Shown: in pieces, positions 26,152 through 39,537 of the stretch | Numbering within the stretch: the first letter of the stretch is position 1 | Layout of the letters: every line of letters starts with the position of its first letter | Assembly (NCBI GenBank): GCA_963813345.1 | Contig: CAWEYR010000019.1 | Location: forward strand, 124,001 to 188,000 | Source of the DNA: CAWDDA01 sp963813345 | GTDB lineage: Bacteria; Acidobacteriota; Blastocatellia; RBC074 | Direction of reading: 5' to 3' | DNA length: 64,000 nt | Notes under the pieces: generated by a model | Database searches by the model: none | What the model was told of the DNA's origin: nothing | The model's input: the letters and a program-made list of their open reading frames with translations, nothing else | Position numbers and translations under genes: made by a program

Positions 26152-27660
26152 ATGAAAAAGACGGTACAGACACTGTTAGCCTTTCTCACATTGACATTGT
26201 TTATTGCGGGCATCGCAGGGCCTACGAGCAGCGGTGTCTACGCGCGAGATGACCAGTTTGCTTCGGTTCGCGCCTTCATCCAGAAGCAGATGATCGAGCG
26301 CTCAGTTCCCTCCGTGGCCGTCGGCGTGGCGCGTGATGGAAAGATAATCTGGGAGGAAGGATTTGGCTGGGCAAACCGCGAGGAACGAATCCCTGCAACT
26401 CCTCACACGATCTATTCCCTGGCATCGATCTCAAAACCGATCACGGCCACGGGGCTGATGGTACTCAAAGAGCGCGGCAAGATCGATCTCGACCGACCGA
26501 TCAACGATTACCTGGGTGAGGCCAGAGTCAAGGTACGTCTCGGAAACCCTGCCGATGTCACCGTGCGCCGCGTGGCCAACCATACTTCAGGATTGCCACT
26601 CCATTACCAGTTCTTCTACGTGGACGAGCCGTATCGCGCGCCGTCGCGCGACGAAACGATCCTCAGATATGCCAACACGATCACGAGTCCAGGCGAGAAG
26701 TACCAGTACTCGAACCTGGGATACGGGCTGTTGGATTACATCATCGAACGCGTGTCGGGGAAGAGTTACACCGAGTTTATGAGGACCGAGGTCTTTCAGC
26801 CTCTCGGGCTGACTCATATGTCGATCGACATTCCGGCAGGAATGGAGAAACAGCAGGCGGTTCGATATGGAACCGACGGGCTGCCGATTCCTTTCTACGC
26901 ATTCGATCATCCGGGCGGTTCTGCAGTGTATTCGAGCGCGCATGATCTTGCGCGTTTCGGAATGTTCCATCTCAAGGCGCACCTTCAGGATCAGAAGGCG
27001 ATTCTGAGCGATCAGGCAATAGATGAAATGCAGAGACCGACCGCTCAGACGGGATCGAATCAGAACGGATATGGCGTCGGCTGGGGTACTTCGATGTTTC
27101 CTGGCAATCATCTCTGCGTTTCGCACACTGGCGGGATGGGTGGCGTAGCAACTTCCCTGCGCCTGTTTCCGAAAGAGAAGATCGCCATCGTGGTATTGAC
27201 GAACTCGGGCTCGTCTGCACCTCACCAGATTGCTGACGAGATCGTGGCGGCACTCATGCCGGATGCTCGTGTCCAGCCATCACAGGGACAGAGAGGGGCA
27301 CAGCAGGCCGCATTTACACCGGACCCGTCGCTGGTGGGCAGCTGGAAGGGCAATTTGTATACCTACAAGACCCAGGTTCCCGTAACGCTCGTTTTCCAGC
27401 CCGACGGTGATATCCACGCTCAGCTCGGTATGCAGCCGAAGGTTCTCGTCAACCGCGCCGAGTTCAAAGATGGCTTTCTGACCGGCGACTTCCCCGGCGA
27501 CATCGGAACTGAGGACGCCAACCGGACGCGTTACATCGTCGCGCTTTCGCTCAAACTGCGCGGCGATACGCTCAATGGAGGGGCAACCGCGAGATCGCTT
27601 CCGGTGCCCAACAAGCCAGGCAACGCGCTGACGCAGTGGATAGAGCTAAAAAAGCAATGA
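26152..27660 (+). CDS. Exported serine hydrolase, beta-lactamase/penicillin-binding fold (1)
   Basis: A 502-residue protein with an N-terminal signal segment. The class C beta-lactamase-type active site is complete: Ser92-x-x-Lys95 (SISK), Tyr186-Ser-Asn188 (YSN) and His325-Thr-Gly-Gly (HTGG). A C-terminal beta-rich domain of about 110 residues follows. Relatives are D-aminopeptidases, DD-carboxypeptidases or esterases. It starts 94 bases after the receptor, with GAGGAAT upstream of the ATG. In this setting a role in cleaving peptide-like substrates in the periplasm is inferred. Confidence 0.9.
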   Translation: MKKTVQTLLAFLTLTLFIAGIAGPTSSGVYARDDQFASVRAFIQKQMIERSVPSVAVGVARDGKIIWEEGFGWANREERIPATPHTIYSLASISKPITATGLMVLKERGKIDLDRPINDYLGEARVKVRLGNPADVTVRRVANHTSGLPLHYQFFYVDEPYRAPSRDETILRYANTITSPGEKYQYSNLGYGLLDYIIERVSGKSYTEFMRTEVFQPLGLTHMSIDIPAGMEKQQAVRYGTDGLPIPFYAFDHPGGSAVYSSAHDLARFGMFHLKAHLQDQKAILSDQAIDEMQRPTAQTGSNQNGYGVGWGTSMFPGNHLCVSHTGGMGGVATSLRLFPKEKIAIVVLTNSGSSAPHQIADEIVAALMPDARVQPSQGQRGAQQAAFTPDPSLVGSWKGNLYTYKTQVPVTLVFQPDGDIHAQLGMQPKVLVNRAEFKDGFLTGDFPGDIGTEDANRTRYIVALSLKLRGDTLNGGATARSLPVPNKPGNALTQWIELKKQ

Positions 27661-27691
27661 TCACGCTGCCTTCGCGCAGGGAAAACAGTCA

Positions 27692-29348
27692 ATGAAAAGG
27701 TTCATCGTTTCTACGGCAATCGCCGCCATCGTCTCGATGTGCGTCTATGCTGCGGTCGTAACCTCTGCTGCATCCGCACAGCCGGATAGCTACGATCTGT
27801 TGATCCGCAACGGTCGCATCGTCGATGGCACGGGAGCGCCGTGGTACCGCGCTGATATTGGCATTCGACAGGGGCGCATTGCGGCGATCGGACGACTGAG
27901 GAATGTTCAGGCCGCGCGCACGATCGATGCCAGCGAGCTGATCGTTGCTCCGGGTTTCATCGACATGATGGGGCAGCGAGCACGGCCATTTCTTCGCGAC
28001 CACAATGCAGCCTTCAACCTGCTGACGCAGGGCATCACGACGATCAACTGCGGTGAAGGAGGGTCGGATGCCCCGCTCGACGGCGACGATGCCGAACGTG
28101 CTGGCTGGCGTACGATGCGAGAGTTCTTTGCGCGCCTCGAAGCGCGCGGGATGCCGATGAACATGGTGCAGACTGTAGGACACACACAACTGCGTCGCAT
28201 CGTCATCGGAGTTGAGGATAAACGCGCCACTCCGGAACAATTGGAAAGAATGCGTGGCATGGTGCGCGAGGCGATGGAGGCCGGTGCGATCGGGTTTTCG
28301 ACCTCGCTCATCTACCCGCCGGCAGTCTACGCTCCCGAAGAAGAGCTGACTGAGCTGGCGAAGATTGCTGGTGAGTTCGGAGGACGTTACTACACGCACA
28401 TGCGCAATGAGGGCGATCAGCTTCTCGAGGCCATAGACGAAGCGCTGCGCATAGGAAAAGCGGCGAACACTCCCGTTCATATCTATCATCTCAAGACTGC
28501 TGGGCGAGGCAACTGGGGAAAGATGGGACCTGGCGATTGCTCGAATCAGGGCGGCGCGTGCGGCCGGGCAGGAGGTAGGAGCCGACGTATATCCGTACGT
28601 CAACAACGGACTCGGAATTCGTGCCCTGATACATCCACAGCACTCCGCAAAGGGACCCGAAGACCTGATGCGACGATTGAACGATGCCTCGATCCGGAGC
28701 GAGATTCGCCGGGAGATGGAGACCGGAACGGGCTGGGAGAACTGGTTCGGGCACGTCGGGCACGACTGGGACCGCATAGTGATTGCGGGCATTATCGATC
28801 CTGCCTATAGCGCGCACAACGGCAAATCGCTCGGAGAGATCGCGCGAACAGTTAAACAGGATCCGTGGGACCTGTTTTTCGCACTTGCCCGGACGGGCGC
28901 TGCGGCCATGCCACAGAGCATGTCCGAGGCGAACAAAATCAAAGCCATGCAGCAGGAGTTTGTCTCGTTCGACACTGACGTAGGTCCTGCGAGCGCGCCA
29001 TACACGGGTCATCCGCGCGCTTTCGGCGCTTTCCCGCGAGTGATTGCCAGGTACGTGCGTGATCTTGGCGCGTTGTCTCTCGAGGCGGCAATTCATCGCA
29101 TGGCATCGGTCGCAGCCAATGAGATCATGGCGTATGATCGCGGGCATCTGGGAGTCGGACTTGCGGCCGACATAGTGATCTTCGACATGAAGACGATAAG
29201 AGATCGTGCGACATTCGCCGAACCCGACCTGACGTCTGAAGGTGTGAAGCATGTCATCGTCAATGGCGTCGCCGTGCTGGATGAAGGCAAATTCACGGGA
29301 GCGACTCCTGGGAAAGTGCTGCGGGGGCCCGGATATCGGACAAATTGA
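27692..29348 (+). CDS. Exported amidohydrolase, D-aminoacylase-like, one frameshift
   Basis: Corrected length is 551 residues: removal of an A at about 28528 joins HLKTAGRGNWGKM to GLAIARIRAARAAGQ. A signal peptide ends near ASAQ. The fold is the amidohydrolase barrel of N-acyl-D-amino-acid deacylases (DLLIRNGRIVDGTGAPW, APGFID, TTINCGEG, YYTHMRNEG, HLKTAG). The normal metal ligands H-x-H after APGFID are absent: residues 91-95 are DMMGQ. The Cys and later His ligands are kept, so the enzyme may bind one metal or use a different site. It starts 32 bases after the serine hydrolase. Confidence 0.85.
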
Positions 29349-29356
29349 AGCTATTG

Positions 29357-29502
29357 GAGTGCTGAGTGCTGAGTGATGAGAGTTACGTGTAGTACTGAGC
29401 TTTAGCTGGGGTATGACATTCGAACTCACTCGTTAATGTCATCGAATTTCAAGCCCAAGCTGAAGCTTGAACTCCATACTCAGCACTCAGCACTCAGCAC
29501 TT
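29357..29502. repeat. Composite palindrome R6 (TGCTGAG heptamers)
   Basis: TGCTGAG heptamers from 29357 pair with CTCAGCA heptamers ending at 29502. The inner core is degraded (GAGCTTTAGCTGGGG and AAGCTGAAGCTTGAACTCC). It separates the amidohydrolase and CocE genes. Confidence 0.83.
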
Positions 29503-29524
29503 AACTGTGGATACAAGGGAGAAC

Positions 29525-31387
29525 ATGAATCATCGCGTCAGATTTTCGATTTTTCTGAGTCTGCTCGTAGCGTGTTGGATGACGCCGGTTGGCGGGCAGA
29601 ATACGGCGACGGCGTTTGAATTGACGACGTTCATGGTCCCGATGCGCGACGGAGTACGGCTCAACACGCACGTCTTCACACCAAAGGGGCAGCGTGAACC
29701 TCTTCCGATAATGCTCGAGCGCACGCCATACCAGGCGCCAGCCGGTGAGGCCTGGGCTCAGGGCAAGTTCAAGTCGCTCGCTGCTGACGGTTACATCTTC
29801 GTCTTTCAGGACATTCGTGGCAGGTACAAGTCCGAGGGCCAGTTCGTCATGCAGCGTTCGCCCGTATCACTGCTCGCGAACACCAAAGACCCAAAGGTCA
29901 TCGACGAAGTTACCGACGCTTATGACACCATCGACTGGCTGGTGAAGAACGTTCCGAACCACAACGGCCGCGTAGGCATCATCGGCATATCGTATCCGGG
30001 GTGGACTGCCGGCATGGCGACGCTTGCACCGCATCCGGCCCTGAAGGCTGCTTCACCGCAGGCTTCGCCCACCGACATGTACATCGGGGATGATTTCCAT
30101 CACAACGGCGCCTTTCGCCTGAGTTACGGATTCGAATATGCGACGCGAATGGAGACGAGCAAGGAACAGGCGCGCTTCAGTTTTGACCGTTATGATACCT
30201 ACGAGTGGTATCTGCGCCTGGGCCCGCTCTCGAACGTCAATGAGAAGTATCTGCATGGCAAGATTCCGACGTGGAACGATTTCGTAGAACATCCGAATTA
30301 CGACCAGTTCTGGCAACAGCAGGCAATGGCGGGCTACCTCAAAAAAGTCAACGTACCGATGCTTGTCGTGGCCGGCTGGTGGGATCAGGAGGATTTTTAC
30401 GGTCCGATCAACATGTATACGACGCTCGAAAAGAACGACGCACAGAAGATGAACTACTTCGTTTCCGGGCCGTGGAATCACGGTGGCTGGGCGCGTGGTG
30501 CCGGATCGAATCTGGGTCGCATCAAGTTCGACAGCAACACCGCCGAATATTATCGGGAGAAGATCGAGGCCCCGTGGTTTGCCTATTATCTCAAGGACAG
30601 AGGCAAACCCGACATCACCGAGGCGATCACATTTCAGACCGGTGGCAATGAATGGAAGCGTTACAACCAGTGGCCCCCGCGAAACCTGACTGAAGACCGC
30701 AAGTTGCATTTTCAGGCAGACGGCCAACTCTCGTTCGAAGCTCCTACAGCTGCCAACCGCAGCGAGTATGACGAGTACGTCTCCGATCCTGCCACGCCAG
30801 TTCCCTATCGTCCACGTCCGATCGAGGCCACATATGATGCGCGCGGTTCGGGTTGGGGCACCTGGCTGGTGGAGGATCAGCGCTTCGTCGATGGCCGTCC
30901 GGATGTGCTGAGCTGGGAGACAGGTACGCTGACTGATGATGTCGTCATCACCGGACAGGTGACTGCCAATCTCTTTGCTTCGACCTCAGGTTCAGACAGT
31001 GACTGGGTCGTCAAGCTGATCGACGTTTTTCCCGAGGACTATCCGAAAGAGCCGAAGATGGGAGGCTACCAGTTAATGGTGGCAAATGATGTCCTGCGTG
31101 GCCGGTTCAGAAAGAGTTTCGAGCGACCGCAGCCCGTCATTCCAAACAGGGTGGAACCTTATGCCATCGATCTGCATCACATCGACCACAGGTTTCAGAA
31201 GGGCCACAAGATCATGGTGCAGGTCCAGAGCACGTGGTTCCCGATCATCGACCGTAATCCGCAGAGGTACGTCGATAACATCTTCAAGGCGAAGGCATCG
31301 GATTACATCAAGGCAACTCAGCGTGTCTTTCGCACCAGCACGTTTCCATCACACATTGTCGTTCCCGTCGTGCGGGGACGCGGGTAA
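29525..31387 (+). CDS. Exported CocE/NonD family hydrolase (X-Pro dipeptidyl-peptidase S15 fold)
   Basis: A 620-residue alpha/beta hydrolase with signal peptide (to about VGGQ). The likely catalytic triad is Ser156 (GISYPG), Asp287 (AGWWDQED) and His319 (GPWNHGG). A C-terminal jelly-roll domain follows from about residue 410. Relatives are alpha-amino-acid ester hydrolases, glutaryl acylases and cocaine esterase. ATG 29525 has GGGAG just upstream and is preferred over GTG 29507. It is the fourth gene of the probable regulon and may open acyl or ester bonds of peptide-like compounds. Confidence 0.88.
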   Translation: MNHRVRFSIFLSLLVACWMTPVGGQNTATAFELTTFMVPMRDGVRLNTHVFTPKGQREPLPIMLERTPYQAPAGEAWAQGKFKSLAADGYIFVFQDIRGRYKSEGQFVMQRSPVSLLANTKDPKVIDEVTDAYDTIDWLVKNVPNHNGRVGIIGISYPGWTAGMATLAPHPALKAASPQASPTDMYIGDDFHHNGAFRLSYGFEYATRMETSKEQARFSFDRYDTYEWYLRLGPLSNVNEKYLHGKIPTWNDFVEHPNYDQFWQQQAMAGYLKKVNVPMLVVAGWWDQEDFYGPINMYTTLEKNDAQKMNYFVSGPWNHGGWARGAGSNLGRIKFDSNTAEYYREKIEAPWFAYYLKDRGKPDITEAITFQTGGNEWKRYNQWPPRNLTEDRKLHFQADGQLSFEAPTAANRSEYDEYVSDPATPVPYRPRPIEATYDARGSGWGTWLVEDQRFVDGRPDVLSWETGTLTDDVVITGQVTANLFASTSGSDSDWVVKLIDVFPEDYPKEPKMGGYQLMVANDVLRGRFRKSFERPQPVIPNRVEPYAIDLHHIDHRFQKGHKIMVQVQSTWFPIIDRNPQRYVDNIFKAKASDYIKATQRVFRTSTFPSHIVVPVVRGRG

Positions 31388-31414
31388 CAGAGTGACTAAA
31401 TCAAAGGATAAGCG

Positions 31415-33098
31415 ATGACCCGGTCAATCTTAATCGTTTCGTTGTCGTTATTGTTGTTGTCTTCGGCCACACCACGTGTCACCGCCCAGAACGCGGGAGA
31501 GCCCGCACATCCGCCTTCGACTGCGTCAAAGGTTGACGAGTTGTTTGCGAAGTGGAACAAGCCAGCGTCACCCGGCTGCGCATTCTCGGTGATGAAGGAC
31601 GGGCAGATCATCGACAAACGCGCCTACGGAATGGCGAATCTCGATTACGACATTCCGCTGACGACAAGTAGCGTCTTTCATGTGGCCTCGGTCTCCAAGC
31701 AGTTCACCGCAGCAGCGGTCGTGCTGCTGGCACAGCAGAAGAAACTCTCACTCGATGATCCGGTGCGAAAATACATCCCCGAGCTTCCTGATTTCGGCCA
31801 ATCTATTACGATCCGGCACTTGATCCATCACACGAGCGGGCTGCGCGATCAGTGGGCGCTGCTCGGACTGGCAGGTTCGCGTTACTCCATCGATCGCATC
31901 GCAGACATTGATGTTCTCGAACTTGTCTCCAGGCAGAAGGACCTCAACTTCAGACCGGGAGAAAAGAATCTCTACTCCAACACAGGCTACACACTGCTGG
32001 CGGTGATCGTGGCGCGTGTCAGCGGAAAGTCATTCCGGGAATTCACTGACGAGAACATCTTCCGTCCGCTGGGAATGAAAGACACACATTTTCGCGACGA
32101 CTTCTCTGAGATCGTCAGAAACCAGGCATACGGGTATCAGCCGTCCAAAGGCGATATTTTCCGCGTGAGCGCAACAAATTTTGACACTGCCGGAGCAACC
32201 AGCCTGCTGACGACAGTCGAGGACATCGCACTCTGGGATAGGAATTTCTATGAGAAGAAGGTGGGAGGTAACGAATTCATCGCCCAAATGCTCGAACGCG
32301 GGAAACTCAATAACGGCGAAACGATCAGTTATGCATTCGCGCTGACGCACGGAACATATCGCGGTCTGCCAGTCGTCGAACATTCGGGATCAGACGCCGG
32401 ATTTCGTGCGCAGTTCACGCGCTTTCCGGAACAGCACCTCTCAGTTGCGGTGTTCTGCAATGCGGGTCCTGTGGATACACTATCACTCGCTCGCAAGGTG
32501 GCCGACATTCACCTCGATGGCAAGTTCAAAGACAAACCGGCAGTTCCGGCAGCTCCTGCAGTCGCTCTTTCCGAGTCACAGCTTCGCAGTCGTGAAGGCC
32601 TCTACCTCGATGCGGAAGGTGGCGGTCAGATGCGGCTCTCAGTCAAAGACGGAAAGCTGACGACGCAATCGCGAGGACAGGCCGTCGAGTTGCGCCCGTT
32701 GAGCGATACCAGTTTCGAGATCGTCGAACGCAATCTCAAGGTGGATTTCGAACAGGGAGCAGCAGGCGCGACGTCGACTCGTGGCACGAGACGAAGGGGG
32801 AACAAGGACCTCGTATGATTTCATGCCGCCTTACACGATGCCGGTTGCCCTTCGTGCCGATTACCCCGGTGAATATGTTAGCGACGAGATCGAACCCGTG
32901 TTCCGCATCGCTGTCGAGGGTGAGAAGCTGATGCTCAAGAGGTTCAAATACCCTGCAGCAGCGCTCGAACCCGCAGCACGTGATGTGTTTCTGAGCGATC
33001 TGGGAATTTTACGGTTCATTCGTGACTCGAGTGGCCGCGTCAGCGCACTGAATATCAACATGGGGCGAATCAGGAACTTCCACTTGAAGAAGAGGTGA
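31415..33098 (+). CDS. Exported serine hydrolase, beta-lactamase fold (2), one frameshift
   Basis: Corrected length about 560 residues. The signal peptide ends at VTAQ. The active site is SVSK (Ser92-Lys95), YSN (Tyr187-Asn189) and HSGSDAG near residue 335. The frame ends early at 32818, but the next frame continues as ARDEGGTRTSYDFMPPYTMP to 33098, a C-terminal beta domain; one extra base at about 32775-32783 explains this. It overlaps nothing and starts 27 bases after the CocE gene. Confidence 0.85.
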
Positions 33099-33130
33099 TC
33101 GATCGCACCAGCGCAATCGTTGGTGTAGAG

Positions 33131-33160
33131 AAGATTCCGGCTAAAGCCGGTACTACATGC
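33131..33160. repeat. Short palindromic element, CCGGCTAAAGCCGG type
   Basis: TTCCGGCTAAAGCCGGTACTACA contains CCGGCT/AGCCGG inverted arms and resembles the GGTAC-containing repeats elsewhere. The C-terminal codons (QGM and stop) of the minus-strand exoribonuclease fall in or beside it. Confidence 0.55.
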
Positions 33161-33708
33161 CCTGATTTGCAGCGAGCATGTTGCAGAAAAGAGCGCCCTG
33201 TTCGAGAGCGTCGTCGAGCGCGCAGTGCGTGTGAGGCAGCGGATCGAACCAGGCTTGCGGCATATTGCGCTTTACGGTCTCGCGGTAGCCCTTGCGAAGC
33301 ATTGCCATCGCGTATGTTTTGATATCAAGTGCTGTGTAAGAGAACGGGTTTTCACCAGCGAAGCGCATCAGATACCAATAGACGAACATGAAAATCAAAG
33401 ACGGCGGGATAACCAACAAAGACCGGTGGTCCGGGCAGTTCTTTGAGCCACGCTACGTATTGCGGCATCACTACTGAGGGTGATTGAGGATTCTCGCGGC
33501 AGGCTTTCCACGCTTCAGGTTGAGTACGCCACCATTCGGTCGTGCGCGGGTCCGGTTCGGCGCCGGGCAGGGTTTCAAGGTTCGCAGTAAACGTTCCGAT
33601 CAGCGTCTTGTCGGCCAGATAGGCGGCCGAGCCAAAGCTCAGCATTGAATTGACTACCGGGACGGGCCCGTCGGTTTCGATGTCCGTGCTGACGTAAATT
33701 TCGCTCAT
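33153..33708 (-). CDS. 3'-5' exoribonuclease, Rv2179c-like DEDD family, one frameshift
   Basis: Corrected length 184 residues. DEDD motifs: Asp-Ile-Glu in STDIETDGP near the start and HTHCALDDALEQG near the end (His and Asp of ExoIII). The frame breaks at 33390, where an extra base separates VGYPAVFDF from MFVYWYLMRFAGE. These small exonucleases are thought to trim RNA. The ATG at 33708 (MSEIYVSTD) is preferred over GTG 33717. Confidence 0.85.
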
Positions 33709-33732
33709 GTCGAACACTCTAACACCTGCCGG

Positions 33733-33797
33733 CGAAGCAAGCTAAAGCTTGAACTCCATACACTGGGAGCGCCAGGCTGAAGCCTGGCGCCTGGAGT
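33733..33797. repeat. Half copy of the GAGTTCAAGC core plus a small hairpin
   Basis: CAAGCTAAAGCTTGAACTCC (33738-33757) equals the right inner arm of the composite palindromes. It is followed by CGCCAGGCT-GA-AGCCTGGCG, a 9-base stem. No heptamer arms are present. Confidence 0.75.
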
Positions 33798-33944
33798 TCC
33801 GAGGAACTACTGACACGCGTCACACGTCCGTACACGCGTGTTTCTGAGGAAACCGCCTGGTCTAGCTAAGGCGGAATCCTGAGAAGTAAGACTTCATTGA
33901 CCCGCTATCGAATCTGACCATAATAGTCACGAAGGAGCCGAGGC

Positions 33945-34235
33945 ATGAAAACAGCAAATGTCAGCCAGTTGAAGAGCCGCCTCAGCAGCTACCTCGATGC
34001 AGTACAACAGGGAGAAGAAATAGTTGTACGTGATCGAGACAAGCCGATCGCGAGAATCGTTCCTCTGACAGTCCGTGGCGGTGACGATTTCGAAGAGGCT
34101 GCGCTGGTTGCTTCCGGAGTGATGACGCTTCCGCAAGCAGACGAATTGCCGCCGTCATTCTGGAGAATCAAAGCGGGGCGTGTCAGTCAGAAGCGCGCAG
34201 TGAGGGTAGTGAGGGAAGAACGTGACGAAGACTGA
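33945..34235 (+). CDS. Phd/YefM-type antitoxin
   Basis: A 96-residue antitoxin. The N-terminal DNA-binding part is MKTANVSQLKSRLSSYLDAV, then GEEIVVRDRDKPIARIVPL, the conserved Phd/YefM stretch. The C-terminal tail, with SFWRIKAGRV, would wrap the toxin. A strong ribosome binding site (GAAGGAG) precedes the ATG. The gene overlaps the toxin start by 14 bases, so the pair is translated together and probably represses its own promoter. Confidence 0.9.
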   Translation: MKTANVSQLKSRLSSYLDAVQQGEEIVVRDRDKPIARIVPLTVRGGDDFEEAALVASGVMTLPQADELPPSFWRIKAGRVSQKRAVRVVREERDED

Positions 34236-34666
34236 AATCGCTTTCTGGGACACGAGTGCGCTCGTCCCTCTCTGCTGCGCTCGCGGAGGATCGAGTACGG
34301 AAATGCGAGCATTGTTTCGCAAGTTCGGGAAGCCGGTAGTATGGTGGGGGACGACAGTCGAAGTGCGGAGCGCGCTCGCGCGTCTTAGAGAGGATGGTCA
34401 GATGAGCATGCGCGAGCTGACTGCGGCTATTCGACGATGGGAACAGCTGGAAACGATTCTTCGCGAGGTGACTCCGACGGAGCAGGTAAGGAGATTGGCA
34501 AAAGCGCTGCCAGTGACATATCGAATTCGAACGCTCGATGCTTTTCAGCTGGCAGCGGCACTAGCCTGGACGCAGGAGCGTCCGCGCCAGCGGCCATTCG
34601 TCTGCCTTGACAAACGACTTGCACAAGCTGCTGCTCCAGGCAGGTTTCACCATCTACCCAAAGTGA
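34222..34666 (+). CDS. VapC-family PIN-domain toxin, one frameshift
   Basis: PIN motifs: Asp in FWDTSALVPL, Glu in TTVEVRSALARL, Asp in RTLDAFQLAAAL and the final FVCLDKRLAQAA. Read without correction it runs to 34761 with a 30-residue tail of no family likeness. Removing one C at 34636-34637 gives AQAAAQAGFTIYPK and a TGA at 34664-34666, the usual end of this family, for 147 residues. Partner of the upstream Phd antitoxin; probable RNase. Confidence 0.88.
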
Positions 34667-34750
34667 AACGTACTAACCGACAAAGATCGGACGAGCGCTC
34701 GCGAAATGCCTTTGGCATCTTGTACGCTTCATGGGGGAATGGTTGCAACC

Positions 34751-34780
34751 GTTCCGCCTGAAGGCGGTACAACGTACCTT
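34751..34780 (-). repeat. Half copy of the GGTACGTTGTACCGCC repeat
   Basis: The plus strand reads CCGCCTGAAGGCGGTACAACGTACCTT at 34754-34780, the right half of the family seen at 8231 and 13942. It lies 16 bases before the -35 of the ribosomal promoter. Confidence 0.75.
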
Positions 34781-34795
34781 AAAGCCCGCCTGCAC

Positions 34796-34824
34796 TTGAC
34801 AAGAGGTGCTCAGGTATTGATAAT
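34796..34824 (+). promoter_or_regulatory. Strong sigma70-type promoter of the str/S10/spc/alpha superoperon
   Basis: TTGACA (34796-34801), 17 bases, GATAAT (34819-34824). The -35 is perfect, the -10 5/6, the spacing ideal. It faces rpsL, about 360 bases downstream, and no other gene lies between. Confidence 0.8.
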
Positions 34825-35183
34825 CTGATAGTTTGCGTAGGACGCTCTTTGTTAGACAAGCGGCGCCAGATGGTCTCGAAGTGCAGAGGCGCCGCATAGC
34901 TCGAAAGTCAACAAACGACTGACGGGCTATTCTGAGAACGTATTGTGGCGTAGAACCTCTAGTCGCTGCTTCATTTAGCACGCCTCGAACTGATAACGCC
35001 ACAGAGAAACTCGGCGACTTTGGGACGCCATATCTGCACGCGCTCGTAACAGACATCCCAAAAACTAATCAGGTTCGCTAAATCCGTTTGCGCCGGAACT
35101 ACGCGCGCCGGAGGAGTCTCCGGCAGCGAGAAATCGCGCGTTTGAAGGCCGTTTGAAGTTGGTTAAGGAATAGAAGCAACGCT
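34825..35183 (+). other. Long leader of the ribosomal superoperon
   Basis: No gene is supported. A 7-base hairpin GCCGGAG-GAGT-CTCCGGC sits at 35107-35124, about 60 bases before rpsL. No T-run follows, so it is not an obvious terminator. A leader of this length could host autoregulation by a ribosomal protein, but I see no recognisable motif. Confidence 0.35.
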
Positions 35184-35585
35184 ATGCCGACTATTAATCA
35201 GTTAGTTCGCAAGGGACGTAAAGCCGTCAAATACAAGACTTCGAGCCCGGCTCTGCAATCCTGCCCGCAGCGGCGCGGTGTCTGTGTCCAGGTAAAGACC
35301 CAGACTCCCAAGAAGCCCAATTCGGCGCTTCGAAAGATTGCCCGAGTTCGTCTCGTAAACGGCATTGAGGTCACCTCCTACATCCCTGGCATCGGCCACA
35401 ACCTGCAGGAGCACTCGATCGTGCTCGTTCGTGGTGGCCGCGTGAAGGACCTGCCCGGCGTTCGATATCACATCGTGCGCGGGACGCTCGATTCGGTCGG
35501 CGTTTCCAACCGCAAGCAGGGGCGCTCGAAGTATGGCGCCAAGCGTCCGAAGGAAGGCGCTGCCGCGGCGAAGGGCAAGAAGTAA
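35184..35585 (+). CDS. rpsL: 30S ribosomal protein S12
   Basis: 133 residues. S12 lies at the decoding centre of the 30S subunit. The diagnostic segments are present: TPKKPNSALRKIARVRL with the streptomycin-site lysine in P-K-K-P-N-S, and LPGVRYHIVRGTLD. The lysine-rich C-terminal tail (KEGAAAAKGKK) is a little longer than usual. It is the first gene of the superoperon. Confidence 0.97.
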   Translation: MPTINQLVRKGRKAVKYKTSSPALQSCPQRRGVCVQVKTQTPKKPNSALRKIARVRLVNGIEVTSYIPGIGHNLQEHSIVLVRGGRVKDLPGVRYHIVRGTLDSVGVSNRKQGRSKYGAKRPKEGAAAAKGKK

Positions 35586-35609
35586 GGATAGCAGGCGAAG
35601 GAAAGAGCT

Positions 35610-36080
<471 letters not shown>

Positions 36081-36087
36081 GGAAGAA

Positions 36088-36168
36088 GTGCTGAGTGCTG
36101 GGTGCTGAGTGCTGAGTGAAGTAATCCGAACTGTACAGCACTCAGCACTCAGCACTCAGCACTCAGAA
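36088..36168. repeat. Composite palindrome R8 (TGCTGAG heptamers, no core)
   Basis: Four to five TGCTGAG/TGCTGGG heptamers (36088-36118) face CTCAGCA heptamers (36138-36168) across about 20 bases. The GAGTTCAAGC core is absent. It lies in the mRNA between rpsG and fusA. Confidence 0.88.
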
Positions 36169-36183
36169 CTCGGGATGAGCTGT

Positions 36184-38293
<2,110 letters not shown>

Positions 38294-38331
38294 AGTTTAC
38301 TTTTATCTGATATCGAGGAGCGACAACCAAC

Positions 38332-39521
<1,190 letters not shown>

Positions 39522-39537
39522 AAGAAGAAGTGGATCC

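Noticed and set aside
27689..28792. A 367-residue open frame antisense to the amidohydrolase
   Set aside because: It is complementary to a well-supported enzyme, has no family features or ribosome binding site, and such frames are common in GC-rich coding DNA.
28491..29429. A 312-residue antisense frame over the amidohydrolase 3' half and repeat R6
   Set aside because: It starts in a repeat and runs against a conserved gene; no independent support.
35107..35124. Transcription attenuator before rpsL
   Set aside because: The hairpin is short and not followed by T residues; it is kept only as a structural note in the leader.
34667..35183. tRNA or other structured RNA genes before rpsL
   Set aside because: I looked for cloverleaf features and a terminal CCA-like end and found none.
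36088..36168. CRISPR array, suggested by the regular short repeats
   Set aside because: The units are contiguous 7-mers in inverted arms without spacers; no cas genes are present.
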